From: Hibiscus mutabilis
Lineage: Eukaryota > Streptophyta > Magnoliopsida > Malvales > Malvaceae
NCBI GenBank assembly: GCA_019671005.1
Contig: CM033725.1
Coordinates: forward strand, 36,788,678-36,852,677
Length of the DNA: 64,000 nt
Direction of reading: 5' to 3'
In this document: positions 11,511 through 23,805 of the stretch, in pieces
Position numbering within the stretch: position 1 is the first letter of the stretch
Layout: each line of letters opens with the position of its first letter
Program-made: the position numbers and the translations under genes
The notes under the pieces: generated by a model
Databases searched by the model: none
The model's input: the letters and a program-made list of their open reading frames with translations, nothing else
Told to the model about the DNA's origin: nothing

Positions 11511-12485
11511 AATGGCCTCTATATTTTGGATCAAGAGAATTCCATTTACAACATAAATACGAAAAGATCAAAACAAATGACTAATCAAACTCATCTTTGG
11601 CATTGTCACTTGGGCCACATAAGTGAAAAACGTATTTCAAAACTTCATAAACATGGATTTTTGGATTCATTTGTTTTCGAACAACTTGATGTATGGGAGC
11701 CTTGCTTATTGAGAAAGATGACCAAAGCTCCTTTTAATGGTAAAAGATAGACCACTGAATACACAAGCCAGAATAAGGTTTTCAATACTTCATTACTTTC
11801 ACAGATGACTTCAGTAGATATGGGTACATTTACCGTAATGCATCATAAATCTGAAGCCCTTGAAAAGTTTAATGAATTTAAAAATGAAGTACAAAACCAA
11901 CTAGAAAAAAAAACATTAAGGCTCTCCGATCATATCAATGAGGAGAATGCTTAAGCTTAGAGTTTGGTGACCTTCTTAAGGAATGTGGGATCGTCTCACA
12001 CCTCATAGTACTCCACAATGGAATGGAGTTTCCAAAAAGAAGAAATCGAACATTGATAGACATGGTTTGAGCAATGATGAGTCACGCTGATCTTCCAGTT
12101 TCTTTTTGGGGACATGCGCTAAAAATAGCTACTTTTGCACTAAATCGTGTTCCATCTAAATCGGTTCAAAAGACACCATATGAGATATGGACTGGGAAAC
12201 GTCTTAGTATTTCTTTTATGAAAATTTGGGGATGCGAAGCTTATGTTAAACATAAGATGTCTATAAAGATCAAACCCAAATCTCATAAATGTAATTTTGT
12301 GGGTTATACTAAATAAACAAAAGGATATTATTTCTTCAATCCTACCGAGAACAAAGTGTTTGCTGCTCAAACATGAATCTTCCTAGAAAGATAATTTGTT
12401 TTCCGAAAAAGAAGTGGGAGAAATATTGAACTCAGTGAAATTCGAGTTCAACCACATATCATTGAACAAGAGATTGAACAACAAC
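11511..12485 (+). pseudogene. Copia integrase, degraded
   Basis: 11460-11750 encodes the GAG_pre-integrase zinc region with HLWHCHLGH and a following C..C-like pair (WEPCLLRK; one Cys is lost). 12050-12316 encodes the end of the catalytic core and C-terminal region: MSHADLPVSFWGHAL, ALNRVPSKSV, TPYEIWTGK and GCEAYVK. The middle of the DDE core (about 11750-12050) is broken and partly unreadable. No functional integrase can be made. Confidence 0.8.
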
Positions 12486-13155
12486 AAGTTCCACAAGTTG
12501 TTGAGGAACATTCAACAGTTTTGGAAACACAACCACTGCGAAGATCTTTGAGAGAATGCAATACGCCTAAGAAATATGAATTTCTTGTCACATTGCATAG
12601 TGATGTTCTCTTCATGGGTCAAGATGATCCTAAGACTTATCAAGAAGCAGTGACGGGCCCAAACTTTGAGAAATGGCTAAAGGCCATAAAATTCGAGATG
12701 GATTCTATGTAAAAAAATCAAGTTTGGACCTTAGTTGACCCACATCTAGGGATTAAGCCCATAGGGTGCAAATAGGTTTTCAAAAAGAAAATCGACATGG
12801 ATGGTAATGTAAAAACATACAAGTTCCACAAGTTGTTGAGGAACATTCAACAGTTTTGGAAACACAACCACTGCGAAGATCTTTGAGAGAATGCAATACG
12901 CCTAAGAAATATGAATTTCTTGTCACATTGCATAGTGATGTTCTCTTCATGGGTCAAGATGATCCTAAGACTTATCAAGAAGCAGTGACGGGCCCAAACT
13001 TTGAGAAATGGCTAAAGGCCATAAAATTCGAGATGGATTCTATGTAAAAAAATCAAGTTTGGACCTTAGTTGACCCACATCTAGGGATTAAGCCCATAGG
13101 GTGCAAATAGGTTTTCAAAAAGAAAATCGACATGGATGGTAATGTAAAAACATAC
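12486..13155 (+). repeat. 335-bp tandem duplication inside copia pol
   Basis: Units 12486-12820 and 12821-13155 look identical, including the same 63-codon open frame (12521-12712 and 12856-13047) and the same stops. The segment covers the integrase-to-reverse-transcriptase linker and the start of reverse transcriptase (QVWTLVDP...GIKPIGCK). Apparent identity means the duplication is younger than most other damage in the element. Confidence 0.92.
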
Positions 13156-13800
13156 AAAGTACGATTAATCGCTAAGGGTTTTGGTCAAATTCATGGTATA
13201 GACTATGATGAAACCTTTTCACATGTTGTTATGTTTAAATACATTCAGATCTTACTTGCGATAGCTGCATTTTATGATTATGAGATAAGGCAAATGGATG
13301 ATAAAACCGCTTTTCTTAATGGAAAACTAGATGAGGAAGTGTACATGAAACAACCTGAAGGTTTTGTCGATCCAAAAAATACCAAAAAAATATGCAAGCT
13401 ACAAAGGTTCATTTATGGATTAAAACAAACTTCTCAAAGTTGGAATTTTGTTTTAACGATGCAATCAAAGAGTTTGATTTTATCAAAAATGAATATGAGT
13501 CATGTGTTTTCAAGAAAATTAGTGAGAACACTGTTATATTCTTGGTATTGTATGTGGATGACATACTGATAATAGGAAATGACATATCTAGCTTACAGTC
13601 TATGAAAACTTGGTTAGAAAAATGTTTTTCCGTTAAAGACTTGGGTGAGGCAACATACATATTAGGAGTCAAGATCTATAGAGACAGATCGAGACGACTA
13701 CTGGGACTGAGTCAAAATACATACATAGAAGAAGTACTGAAAAGATTAATTATGGAAAAATCTAAAAGGGGTTTTACATATGAGACATGAAATTTCACTC
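13090..13800 (+). pseudogene. Copia reverse transcriptase, degraded
   Basis: The reading passes through KTYKVRLIAKGFGQ, GIDYDETFSHVV, QMDDKTAFLNGKLDEEVYM and QPEGFVDP (13132-13569). After a +1 frame change it continues with LYVDDILIIGND, KDLGEATYILGVKI and LSQNTYIEEVLKR (13392-13790). YVDD is the copia catalytic box and is intact. In plant copia RT the WVFK box normally precedes; here it is damaged by a stop. The frameshift near 13440 prevents a full protein. Confidence 0.88.
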
Positions 13801-14530
13801 TCGAAGGAAATGTATCCTTCAACACCTCAAAAAAGGAGCGAATTAGTAAGATTCCATATGCTTCAGCAATTGGATCTATCATGTATGCCATGCTATGTAC
13901 TCGTCTAAATGTATCATACGCTTTAAGTATGACAAGTCGATACCAGGTATATCTCGGTGAAGGTCACTGGGTCGCAGTTAAAAACATCATTAAGTACTTA
14001 AGAAGAACTAAGGATACATTCCTTATATAAGGAGGTGAGGAAGAGCTAAGTATAAAGGTTATACTAATGTCAGATTTCATACCGATAAGGATGATTCACG
14101 ATCGCAATCGGGTTTTGTGTTCTGCCTTAATAGAGGCGCTGTGAGCTGGAAAGGTTCAAAGTCAAATACAATAGCTAATTCTACAATAAAAAGGCGAGTC
14201 TATTGTAGCATGTGATGCTGCAAAAGAGGGTGTTAAGATCAAGAAGTTCATATCTAAACTAGGGGTTGTGCCAAGCATTTTGAATGCTATAGATCTATGT
14301 TGTGATAACAACGGAGCCATCACACAAGTAAAAGAACTCAGATCTTAGCAACGATCTAAACACATACTTAGGCGTTACCATCTCATTTAAGAAATTATAT
14401 ATCAAAGAGATGTGGAAATATGTACAATACCAACAGATGATAACATTGTCGATCCACTGACACAACAGAAGCATGATTGTCACACTAAGTCACTTGGTAT
14501 TAGATACATGAGTGATTGGTCTTAGTGCTA
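13801..14530 (+). pseudogene. Copia RNase H and 3' interior, degraded
   Basis: Broken frames contain TDKDDSRSQSGFVFCLN, VSWKGSKSNTIANST and, near 14310-14520, a KHI..RYH-like stretch and LGIRYMSD. These match copia RNase H (D, then SQSG, then SK/STA..E) and the usual element end. Several stops and frameshifts are present. Confidence 0.75.
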
Positions 14531-14539
14531 GTGGGAGAT
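14531..14539 (+). promoter_or_regulatory. Copia polypurine tract
   Basis: GTGGGAGAT abuts the 3' LTR start TGTTAGAG. A purine-rich run at this place primes plus-strand synthesis in LTR elements. Confidence 0.75.
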
Positions 14540-16255
14540 TGTTAGAGAGCCCAAAGACCAATCATAAGAAGATTGTAAATGACATTTGTTTTTACCTTGT
14601 TCATTCATAAAGAGGCATTGCCATTATTATTTTTAGCTATAATTTTGCATGTATAAATAAACTGAATTAAAATAAAGTCCATAGAATAATATGATTATTC
14701 TTAAATGTTCTTAGCCGAGTATTATTGTGGGAATGAACAACAATCATGCATTAAGTCTAATATGTAGTTGATTGATGACAAAGTGTTGTCATTGACATGG
14801 AGATGTCAAAATCAATACATAAGTATGTGTTAGAGAACGACATACTAGACTAACCCGCTATGAGCATGTTTCTTGGATTATTATGTGGCAGTCACAACAT
14901 TGCTCATAGTGATAACTACATGTATGATCCTCATACTTGAGATCATCATTATTTCAACATCGTGAGTGACATATTTTGATACAGTCAAACGTGTGTCGTA
15001 ATTGACTACTCTATAAAGACTGATATTGGATATATCACAATCTATGTAGTGGGATATGGTTGATCAAGATAGGATTTGTCCCTTCTACATAATAGGAGTA
15101 ATATCGTAGGCCACTTGATTGAGTGAGACTAGAAATGCATGGCCATGATCGAATAAGTTGATATGAGATATCATAGTTATTCGTTTATAATAGCCTACTC
15201 AAGATATCAAGAAATATTAGATGGACTATACAAGTGTGACTGTTCCATGACTTGTGTCTAATCTAGATATAAAGGATAAAAGGATGTAATACATGAAAAA
15301 GAGTTAATCACGAAAAAGTTATGTCGAATTATGATTTCTTGTAACTTAGGTGACAATGACATATTGCTAGATGTCACTCATTGTTTGTAATATTAGAAAT
15401 GTTCTAATATTTACTACTAAAGTTACATGAACCTACAAGGTTACACCCACGGTTGAAATGAGCAATATTAAACGAATTATATATGTACAAATTTTTTGTA
15501 CACGAATTTAGTTAAATTAATATATATTTGATATATATATATAATGTAACTATTAGATAAATATTAAAAGAAAATAATTATTGTAATTATGACTCTTTTA
15601 ATATATATAAATAATATAATTCGATTTAAATTAATATATATATATTGAAATCCTAATTAAAGTTGAATTGGAATTATATATATATTAATATATATTGAAT
15701 TCCTAATTAAGTTAAATTAGGATTATATATATTTAATATATATATTAAATCCTAATTAAAGTTGAATTGGGATTATATATATTTAATATATATATTGAAA
15801 TCCTAATTAAGTTGAATTGGGATTTTATATATTTAATATATATATATATATTGAAATCCTAATTAAAGTTAAATTAGGATTATATATATTAATATATATA
15901 TATATTGAAATTCTAACATGAGTTGAATTAGGATTTTGAAGGCTATATAAAGGCATGAGAGATCTAGCAATTATTAATGCTTTTGGAAAAACCCTCTAAA
16001 TAGTTTAGAGAGTTTTATATGCTCGTTTCAATTGGGTGAACTACGTAGAGGTCGAAGCGTTATCGTTGCGACTTAGGAATCAACATCGTGGAATCGTGAT
16101 TGGGTATATATCTCCTCCAAATTCAGAATTCCAGATTTTAAACAGGTAATTCTTCACCCTTATTCACCTCGATTTTTTTCTTGCACATGAATCTTTAGTG
16201 GTAATCGTCGGATAATTTTTCCGATGCGCTATGGGTGTACCGGCGTGACCCAACA
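14540..16255 (+). repeat. Copia 3' LTR (1716 bp) with palindrome array at 15645-15940
   Basis: Aligns end to end with 7712-9453, starting TGTTAGAG and ending CAACA. Substitutions and changes in the number and length of TA runs separate it from the 5' LTR, so the insertion is not recent. The hairpin unit aatcctaatt...aattaggatt again occurs about six times. Confidence 0.92.
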
Positions 16256-16601
16256 GGAATTATATGGATACCTTCTGGTCTTTGTTCTGTGAGTGGTGAA
16301 AAGTACCGAGGAAACAAGTACAAGATGTCCGGGGGCTGCTTAATTTTCTTTTTTGAAGTCTCTTTAACATTAGTTCTTAGGACCATATGGTTAGTCACGG
16401 TTGGAGCTACGCTATGGAGCAGTTGGCTCGCAAAAAATGAGGTCTTTAGGGACAAACATACCACTCTAAAAGACATGTTCTTTTTCTCAAAGTTGCGTGC
16501 CCTCTTCTGAATTAAGGCTTCAAAAGATGAATGGTCCTCTAATATAGATGAGTGGTGGATTGATCCAAGGAGAGAAAATGATAGTTTCTTTAACAAGGAA
16601 G
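16256..16601 (+). pseudogene. LINE ORF2 3' part, piece 2
   Basis: Directly after the copia target duplication the LINE resumes in broken frames: LGPYG, SSWLAKNEVFRDK and DEWWIDPR (16380-16595). This is the W..W..RN..F segment that links the zinc-binding region to RNase H in plant LINEs. It is cut at 16601 by the solo LTR. The intact 91-codon frame at 16235-16510 begins in the copia LTR and is not a gene. Confidence 0.75.
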
Positions 16602-19600
16602 TGTAACGCCCCGAAAATTGGGCTAGAGGATTCGGGTAAATTATCAGAATCGGGTTGAAATTTTGGATTAGACTTTGATTAATTAATTCCGGGAAGTAAT
16701 TTGGGTAATTAAATTAATTTCTAATAAAAATTATTGTGACAAGTGTTTGCAAAAAATACATTTAATAAAAGATGAAATTGAGTTTAAGAAATTTTAAAAG
16801 AGTTGTTTTAATATTAATTAAATGACAACTATTTTACAAAAAGGTTGTAAAATATTGATAATGACATTTTTGTAAAAATAATTAAAGTGGTGGTTTTATG
16901 GGATTATTTAACTCATTTATTAAATAAGGATTTTACTACTTATTTTTAATTAGAATTTGACTGACAATTATTATTTTCTCAAGGAAGAAAGCTATGTCTA
17001 ACTTATCTCTCTTTTTCGATTCTCCCAAAAACCATTTTAGTTTTCTTAGATTTTCTTATCTAATTTCTATCCATTTTCTTTTTAAATCATTTCTAATCAA
17101 TAGCCACACAAGAGATTTTGATTTCTCTCATATTGTACAATGGATTTCATGTTGGAAGATTGAAGGAGCAATCTTCATTTTTAATTTCCAATCTATTTGG
17201 AGTAAGCTTTGATTTTCTAACGGTCTCCTAGTTATTTTGTATCGATTTTCTATTAATTCTATTGTATTTTGATGTTAAAATGAATTTTAATGGATTGATT
17301 TAATTTCTAGATGCTAAAGAGTGAATTATAATTTGATAGATAAAATCTAAATATTTTAATTGGATTATGAGTTATTCTTGTGGGTTAGATATAATCTAAT
17401 TTCAATTTTATAAAATTGATTCCGGAATGAATCTAATTGATTTAATTTAGATTTGAGTTCTTGGATGGGGTAATTGATAGAGTGTTGATTGAATTTTTGG
17501 ATGACATACTAGTGTGCATTGAATACGTTCGATGTAATGTGGATGAGGAATTGAATCGTAAAGTTAAACAAATGTAATAAAAGGGGAGTTCGAAGCAGGG
17601 CAGTGTTGCTGCCGTGAATTTGTTTAGTTTGGAGATGCAGCTACTCTGCTTTTATGCTTTATGCGTAAAAAAAAAGATAAATGACCAAGTGAAGTTTTGA
17701 AACAGGGCAGTAACCTGGGTTAGGAAAAAAAAGGAAGTATGGTGGGAAATGATTTCCTACTGGTGGCGTGGCAGTGATAGGGAATTAGGATGGTTCGAAT
17801 AATTGTGGTAGTGGTGCTTTAATAAGTGGTTACATTGGTGTTCTCCAATTTATATTGACTCTTGCGTTTTTTTTGTGAAAGACGGCAAGTGTTCAGATGT
17901 GGGTCAAATTAGGCGTCGGGGCGTTAAAATCAAGACGACAACAAGTTGGTGAGTAGAAATAGTTTTAAAAGCTTTTCAAAGGTTTAAAGCAAGGTTTGGG
18001 CTTTAGATTGAGCTTGAAACACTAATCTAAACTCGAAAGTAAGTATAGATGATTTCGCTCTCGGTTATCGGTTCCCAAGGTTTTATTAAATTCATGCTCA
18101 TGTTTGAAGAATGATTTGTTTTACCTACTGTTATATACATGTTTTGGAAATGAGAAATGTTTCATATGTTTATATTTTGAAGAGTCATGGGTTTAGAAAA
18201 TGCTATGCAAGATGTTTGAGAAAATTCCTAAATGCATGGTTTAATGTGTTTGAGATGCTTTGGTAGAACTTGGTTTGATAAATGCATATGAAAAACAGTG
18301 GGGTAATGTGGCTTGAGACTACATATTGGCAAGTGGCAAATGGTAAAATGTTATCAGATATAATTAGTCGGCCATAGGATTCAAAGTGCACTATAATAAG
18401 TCGCCTCATGTAAGTTGAGGTAGCTCCCCCATGGGTACCACAACGGTTGAGGTAGATTCTCCCGTTGGTGAATTTATCCATCAAACGGTAGAGATAGAGC
18501 TCAATGTGAGTCTCCCGTTGTGTGATGTAGACATTGTAACCGTCGAGGTAGAATTTGAGATAGAGTCTCCGGTTACGAGAGATGTATGAGATTGTGGTAG
18601 AGAAACCACGATAGAGAGTAATCTGTGTATCCGATGGGTTTTGATTATGAGAAAGAAATGATTTTGTTATGGTCACTTCTAATGCCAATATATGTGAGAT
18701 AGATGTATCATGTACTTTGGTAGATTTTGTATAAAATGTTTTATACATGAGATTTCTCTTTAAGCTTTGCTATTTGATGAACAAGCATGAAAGGCTTAAA
18801 TTGAGGTTTTGCATTGAGATAAATGCATGAGACTCATGATACATGTTGAGAAAAGATTTGTAATCTTGTTTTGAAAGAGATTTTAAGCATGAGATGTTTT
18901 GAGCATGATGTTAGAGAGTTGTTTTGAGAATAGTGTTTTGATGCATACGGTTGTTATGCATGATTTGTTTTAGAAATAAATGAAAAAAATGCTTTGTGTG
19001 GATTAAGCATGTTTTATATAAATGTCTTGAGAAAGAAAGGGTCATTATGAAAGCATGAGACGTATGCTTTGAATAAGCTTGTTCTATTTAAATACTTTGA
19101 AAATTATGTATTTGACTTGCTTAATTAAGGGTTTCTAATAACGGTTTGGTTTTAAAACTACATTGACATTTTACCCTTTTTGAGCGCACTCACTAGGCAT
19201 TATATGCTTACGCTCTCTTTTCTTCCTTCAATGCAGCAAATTAAGCAAGTGCGGGGGGTTGTGGTTCGAGGCAAGGAGTAATTCCAAGATGTATTTAAAG
19301 AGTATGTTAAGGCAACTTTATTATTTGTAACAAGGCAATGTGAGAAAAATATTGGGATGAATAGTTTTATTGAAGTTATGATAACTTGATTGATTTTATA
19401 TTACGTTAGATGATGGTTGTATTTAATGATTACTATATTAGTTTTATTTTAATGCTTGGTATACTTGATAGTTATGATCAAATGATTTTAATAGTTTACA
19501 TAATGATTAGATTGATTACTTGTGTTCAATGAGTGCTTATGGTCACATGCTTTAATCCCTTAATCATTTTATAGCTTACGTTGAGGTCTTGACATTTTGG

Positions 19601-20400
19601 TGCTTAGTGGATAATGATTTATCTTGTTAAGAAGCATGCCTCTAGACTACTTGTATAAATTTAATTTGTGTTGATTAATTGGTATGTAATATTTGAGCCT
19701 ATGTGTTTAATGGAGATATAATATTGGAAGCTTGATTAATGTTGTTCGTAAATAAGTGGTTAAGTTGTGTTGGATTTCGAATTCGCAAAATGCATTGGGT
19801 GCAGCCCATGTATTGTAACAGCTGGTGGATTATTCGGTTAATGGATTTTACCGAGTTTTGGATTCTTTGCATTTTGGTCACTGTATGTTGTTGCATCAAC
19901 TTAAATAGGTAAACGATGTCCGGTTGACATGAGATTTTGTATGCATATTTTTAATGTATCTAATTTCTGTTGAGAAGCTGTTAAAAACGTGTTGGTCCCT
20001 GTATTTTGGCCATTTTATGATTTAGTCCTTAATTTCATATTTTGTTAAATTGGATGCTTATTTGTTATCCGTTGGAGCTGAAATTTGACATGCTTCCATG
20101 AAATATAATCAATTAACAATTTTTAACCTGAAATTTGGGTGAGTCCCTGTAATTATATAGATTTACATTTTGGTCCCTAGAATGCAAGTAATCGTAATTG
20201 AGTGCCTTATCAATGTCCAAATCGAATGAAAATTGATCCGCTGCTTGTATGAACACTTTAAGTATTAATAATGCATCTAGACAAGGTAAAATAAAAAAAT
20301 GGACCGCAATTTGAGTATCATAATTTGGGTTTGCTTCGGCAAACCTAATGCGTTCTTCTTGGTTCGGGCCTAACGTCTAGACCAGGTCAAGGGAGTTACA
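16602..20400 (+). mobile_element. Solo Ty3/Gypsy LTR (3.8 kb, Tekay-like)
   Basis: Begins TGTAACGCCCCGAAAATT and ends GGGAGTTACA. It is flanked on both sides by GGAAG (16597-16601 and 20401-20405), a perfect 5-bp target duplication. No second LTR copy, primer site or pol sequence lies between the ends, so it reads as one very long LTR left by LTR-LTR recombination. Removing it joins LINE codons in frame (AACAAGGAAGAG...). A 181-codon minus-strand frame (18203-18748) has no recognisable domain. The region at 18400-18600 has several diverged ggtaga-type short repeats. A large non-autonomous element is an alternative if internal repeats were missed. Confidence 0.85.
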
Positions 20401-20525
20401 GGAAGAGTGTGTTTTGGAGTGGAAACCTCAAGAAAAAGGCTTGGTTAAATTCAACGTGGACGGGGCTGCCAAGGACAAAGTGGTCGGTTGTGGTTTAGAG
20501 TGGAAACCTTTAGGGAGGTTTTTAA
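20401..20525 (+). pseudogene. LINE RNase H start, piece 3
   Basis: Reads ECVLEWKPQEKGLVKFNVDGAAKDKVVGCG, split here only by the solo LTR. KFNVDGA is the first catalytic-Asp box of the RNase H (RVT_3) domain at the end of plant LINEs. The reading breaks a few residues later, where the Athila LTR is inferred to start. Confidence 0.75.
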
Positions 20526-21939
20526 TGAGGCAATATTAACTCCTCAAAAGTATTATTTTTTCTTATTTTATAAAGCCGTTTTTTCCCTTTAAGTACATTT
20601 ATTTGCATTTAGATGATAAATCCATGCATTTACATAAGTAGTTAAGGAGTTATTCCATTTCCAGTGTGAAAGGTTATTTTGCTAGTTTTGATGCAGGACA
20701 CAGGCAAGCAGACATGGCAGAGAAGCGCTAGCAGAGAACGCAGGAAAAGAAGTAGAGAATTACTAAGTAGCAGTTGGTATAGATAGACCAAACAATGCCA
20801 AGCTCGGTTGGCAAAGGATTGATGTCCGATGATCGGTCAAAGTAGTCGTTGGACCTTGTACAAGTCTATTTAAAAGAGATGATCACGCGTCTTATCCCTT
20901 GCGCATTCAAATTTCAAACTCAAAAGCTTATCCTAGGGTTTCCACACACGTCTATTTAAAAGAGATCAAACAACCACTAGATAGAGATCAGATTGGAGAG
21001 AGGCTGCACCATGGTGAACCGAGAGGCGATGTGGTTCGACCATCTAAGACCGAGAGCTCTAAAGTATTCGAAGGGTTGTATCGACGGATCTCCTTCTTTC
21101 CCATTCTCTTAGTTTTTATTTGTTTTATTTTGAAATGATGTTAAGAAACAATGACATTTTGTGGATGGACCCCCAATTATAAACTAAGCTTTAATAGTTT
21201 ATTGGGGGATGTTTGCGATTAACGCTTATTTTATATTTGGTTTTAATAATCAGAATGCCTTGGCATTATTTTATCTACTAGTGCATCATTTTTCAAAATC
21301 CATTTCCATACGACAATTGGCATTGGGTGCTTATTGCACCTTAATATCTTAACAAACTTAAGGGGCAACGATCAGTTGCTAGATACTAAAGCGAGAAGCT
21401 TCGACAGAAGATGTTCAAGTAGATGAACTTACTTCAGAAGTGAGTCTACCCCTTAGGAGTAAAGATTGATACTTAATCAAGTTAATTAATGAAAAACATC
21501 ACTATAGATATATAGGGGTTTTATCATGGTTAACTTAGGGTATTTCCATTGATAGAGGCAATACTATTTTAATATGCTCGACAATAAACCAAGGCAGGAC
21601 ATTATTAAAAGCTGGCATAAGTAGCGTGAAATTCAATCATCTCTTGCCAACGTCATCATTCAATTGAAAACTTCGTTGCCAGACTGTTTTCATTTTCACT
21701 ATATTGTTTTTGCCATCTTTTTAATCTAAAACAAAAACATTTTAAACATTTTTAATTCTTTCAAACAAGTAAACATTGAGAAAATAAGTTCTCGGTCAAT
21801 CCCTATGGATTCGATACTCATCTTTTTGTTTATTACTTGCTGACCGTGTATACTTGCACGCATATGACTCACCTTGGCATTATTCCTTTGCACTTACACT
21901 AAAAATTCTATCTTATGCCAAGCGTTAGCAGAGTTGACA
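20525..21939 (+). repeat. Athila 5' LTR (left end approximate)
   Basis: The right end is fixed by the primer site; the LTR probably ends ...GTTGACA at 21939. The box 'ggtcaatccctatggattcgata' with the following 'ttgcacgcatatgactcacc'-like sequence is a known conserved part of Athila/Tat LTR ends. A candidate left end is TGAGGCAATATTAA near 20525. The 79-codon frame at 20899-21138 is not supported as a gene. Confidence 0.65.
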
Positions 21940-21945
21940 AGTTTT

Positions 21946-21963
21946 TAGCACCGTTGCCGGGGA
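21946..21963 (+). promoter_or_regulatory. Athila primer-binding site (tRNA-Asp type)
   Basis: TAGCACCGTTGCCGGGGA differs at two positions from the complement of the plant tRNA-Asp 3' end (TGGCGCCGTTGCCGGGGA). This is the typical primer of Athila and Tat lineages. Confidence 0.85.
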
Positions 21964-22029
21964 TTGCAATGAAATTTATTGTTTTAATTTTTACTTGTTT
22001 TTCTTTTGTTTCATTTTATTTATTTGTTT

Positions 22030-23800
22030 GACCACTGTATGACCAGAAACCGCCCTATGGTGGAAGATTGGCCATACGTTCTAGAAATTGAAAGAACCCT
22101 ACGAAGGTTAAAGAAAAGAGTTCGAGAGATGGCTCAACAAGGTAATGGAGGAGATGATGTCTTAAACAATGAAGAGAATCCAGCAATGCACAATGGGATA
22201 CCACCAGCTCCTGTTGCCCCAGCCGTTAATGTGAAGGAAGAGAGACCTATTAGAGAACACTCAGCACCAAACATAGACAATTTGATGCTAGGACTGATTG
22301 GTCCCGAGGTAAATGCACCAAATTTTAAACTCGAACTGGTGATGATATGAATGCTTTTGAATGTAAGACAATTTGAAGGAGCACCTACTTGATACCTGAG
22401 GCAACACTTGAAGCAATTCATGGAAGTTTGCTAGCAATTTCAGCAGCCTGGAGTATCGGAAGATACAATGAATCAGAAATTATTTACATTTTCCTTGAGA
22501 GATAGAGCAAAAATGTGGCTAAGCTCTTTGCCACCTGGTTCTGTCACCTCATGGGGAGATCTATGGCATAAATTTTTGTTGCGATTCTAGCCACCTAAAC
22601 TCACTGCCAAGCTAAGGAGTGAGATCATCATGTTTAGGCAAGCTAATGATGAGACCCTATATAATGCCTGATAGAGATTTAAGGACCTGTTGAGGAGGTG
22701 CCCCATGCATGGATTTCCAAAATGGGCCCAAATGGAAACCTTCTACAATGGACTCAATGCACAAGCCAAAACTATTGCCGATGCTTCGGCAAATGGTTCG
22801 CTGCTAGAAAAAAACTATACATAGGTAGTCGGCATCCTTGAGAGGATTTCAATTAATGATTTTGAGAATCCTACAGCCAAACTTAGGACCGAAACAAAAA
22901 TTGGTTGGAAATTATAGATAGATGAACTTACATCCATCCATATTGAGATTTCCAATCTTACTAGCATGGTGAGAACTTTGCAAAAGAGTAATGCATCCCA
23001 AAAAGTTAAGGCATTAGAACCATTCTGTATAATACGTGGAGAGGATCATCACATGGAAGATTGCCCTACCAACCTTGAGTCGTTAAATTTTGTTGCCAAT
23101 TTTAATATTAATTATAATCCAAACTTCAATACTTACAATGTAGGATGGAGACAACAACCAAATTTAACTTGGGAAAATCAAGGAGGTAACCAATATAATG
23201 CCCAACAGCAGAATAACAATGCCCTTCGTCAGAACAATGCCCAACGTCAGAACAATGCTCGGCAAGGTTTCAATCAAAATGCGCAGAGGGCGCAAAATAG
23301 TTTTTATGCATGGCAAAGGAACAACCAAGGGACTTTGACAGATTACATGGAAAGGAATGATGTAACTGTCTAGAGTTTGGCAGCATCTATGCGAAACTTG
23401 GAGGTATAGATTGCCAGTGCACTCAGCAATAGAACCTATGGAGCTTTGCCAAGTGATACAGAGGATGCCAGACATAGAGGCAATGAACAATGCAAACTTG
23501 TAACTCTTTAGAGTGGCGAACAATGCGAGGTTGAGACACACGTCAAGCAACCAATTAGTTGCCAGGAGAAAGAACCAATAGATGAACCAAAAGAAGCATA
23601 GAAGAAAGAAGTAGACATAAGAGAAGACAGACCTTAGTCTGATTCCAGACCTCAGTCGGATGCCAACAAAACCTTAGCAAAACCAGCGGAGCCAGCATAT
23701 GCTTATCCACCTTCACCATTTCCACAAAGACTACAAAAACACAAGTAGGATCAGCAATTTAAGCGCTTCTTGTAAGCCCTTAAGAAATTACATATCAATA
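22030..23800 (+). pseudogene. Athila gag, degraded
   Basis: The N-terminal part (to 22350) encodes a hydrophilic leader. Then follows the Retrotrans_gag capsid core in broken frames: FTFSLRDRAKMWLSSLP, SWGDLWHKFL, FRQANDETLYNA and MHGFPKWAQMETFYNGL (about 22480-22770). 22966-23373 carries CIIRGEDHHMEDCP, a zinc-knuckle remnant in which the second Cys is lost (it reads I..RGED), and an Asn/Gln-rich tail (NAQQQNNNALRQNNAQRQ). It would form the virus-like particle shell. Multiple stops make it non-functional. Confidence 0.82.
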
Positions 23801-23805
23801 TACCA

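Larger units (their letters stand above)
7712..16255 (+). mobile_element. Complete but inactive Ty1/copia element (8.5 kb)
   Basis: The LTRs begin TGTTAGAG and end CAATA (5') or CAACA (3'). The flanks are agaat (7707-7711) and ggaat (16256-16260), a 5-bp target duplication with one mismatch. The order is 5' LTR, tRNA-iMet primer site, decayed gag, protease, integrase, reverse transcriptase, RNase H, polypurine tract, 3' LTR. Integrase before reverse transcriptase is the copia order. Every domain carries stops or frameshifts. Removing it joins the two parts of a LINE ORF, so it inserted into the LINE. Confidence 0.93.

Noticed and set aside
18203..18748. 181-codon minus-strand open frame
   Set aside because: Lies wholly in a solo LTR, has no recognisable domain, and its composition follows the repeat-rich LTR sequence.
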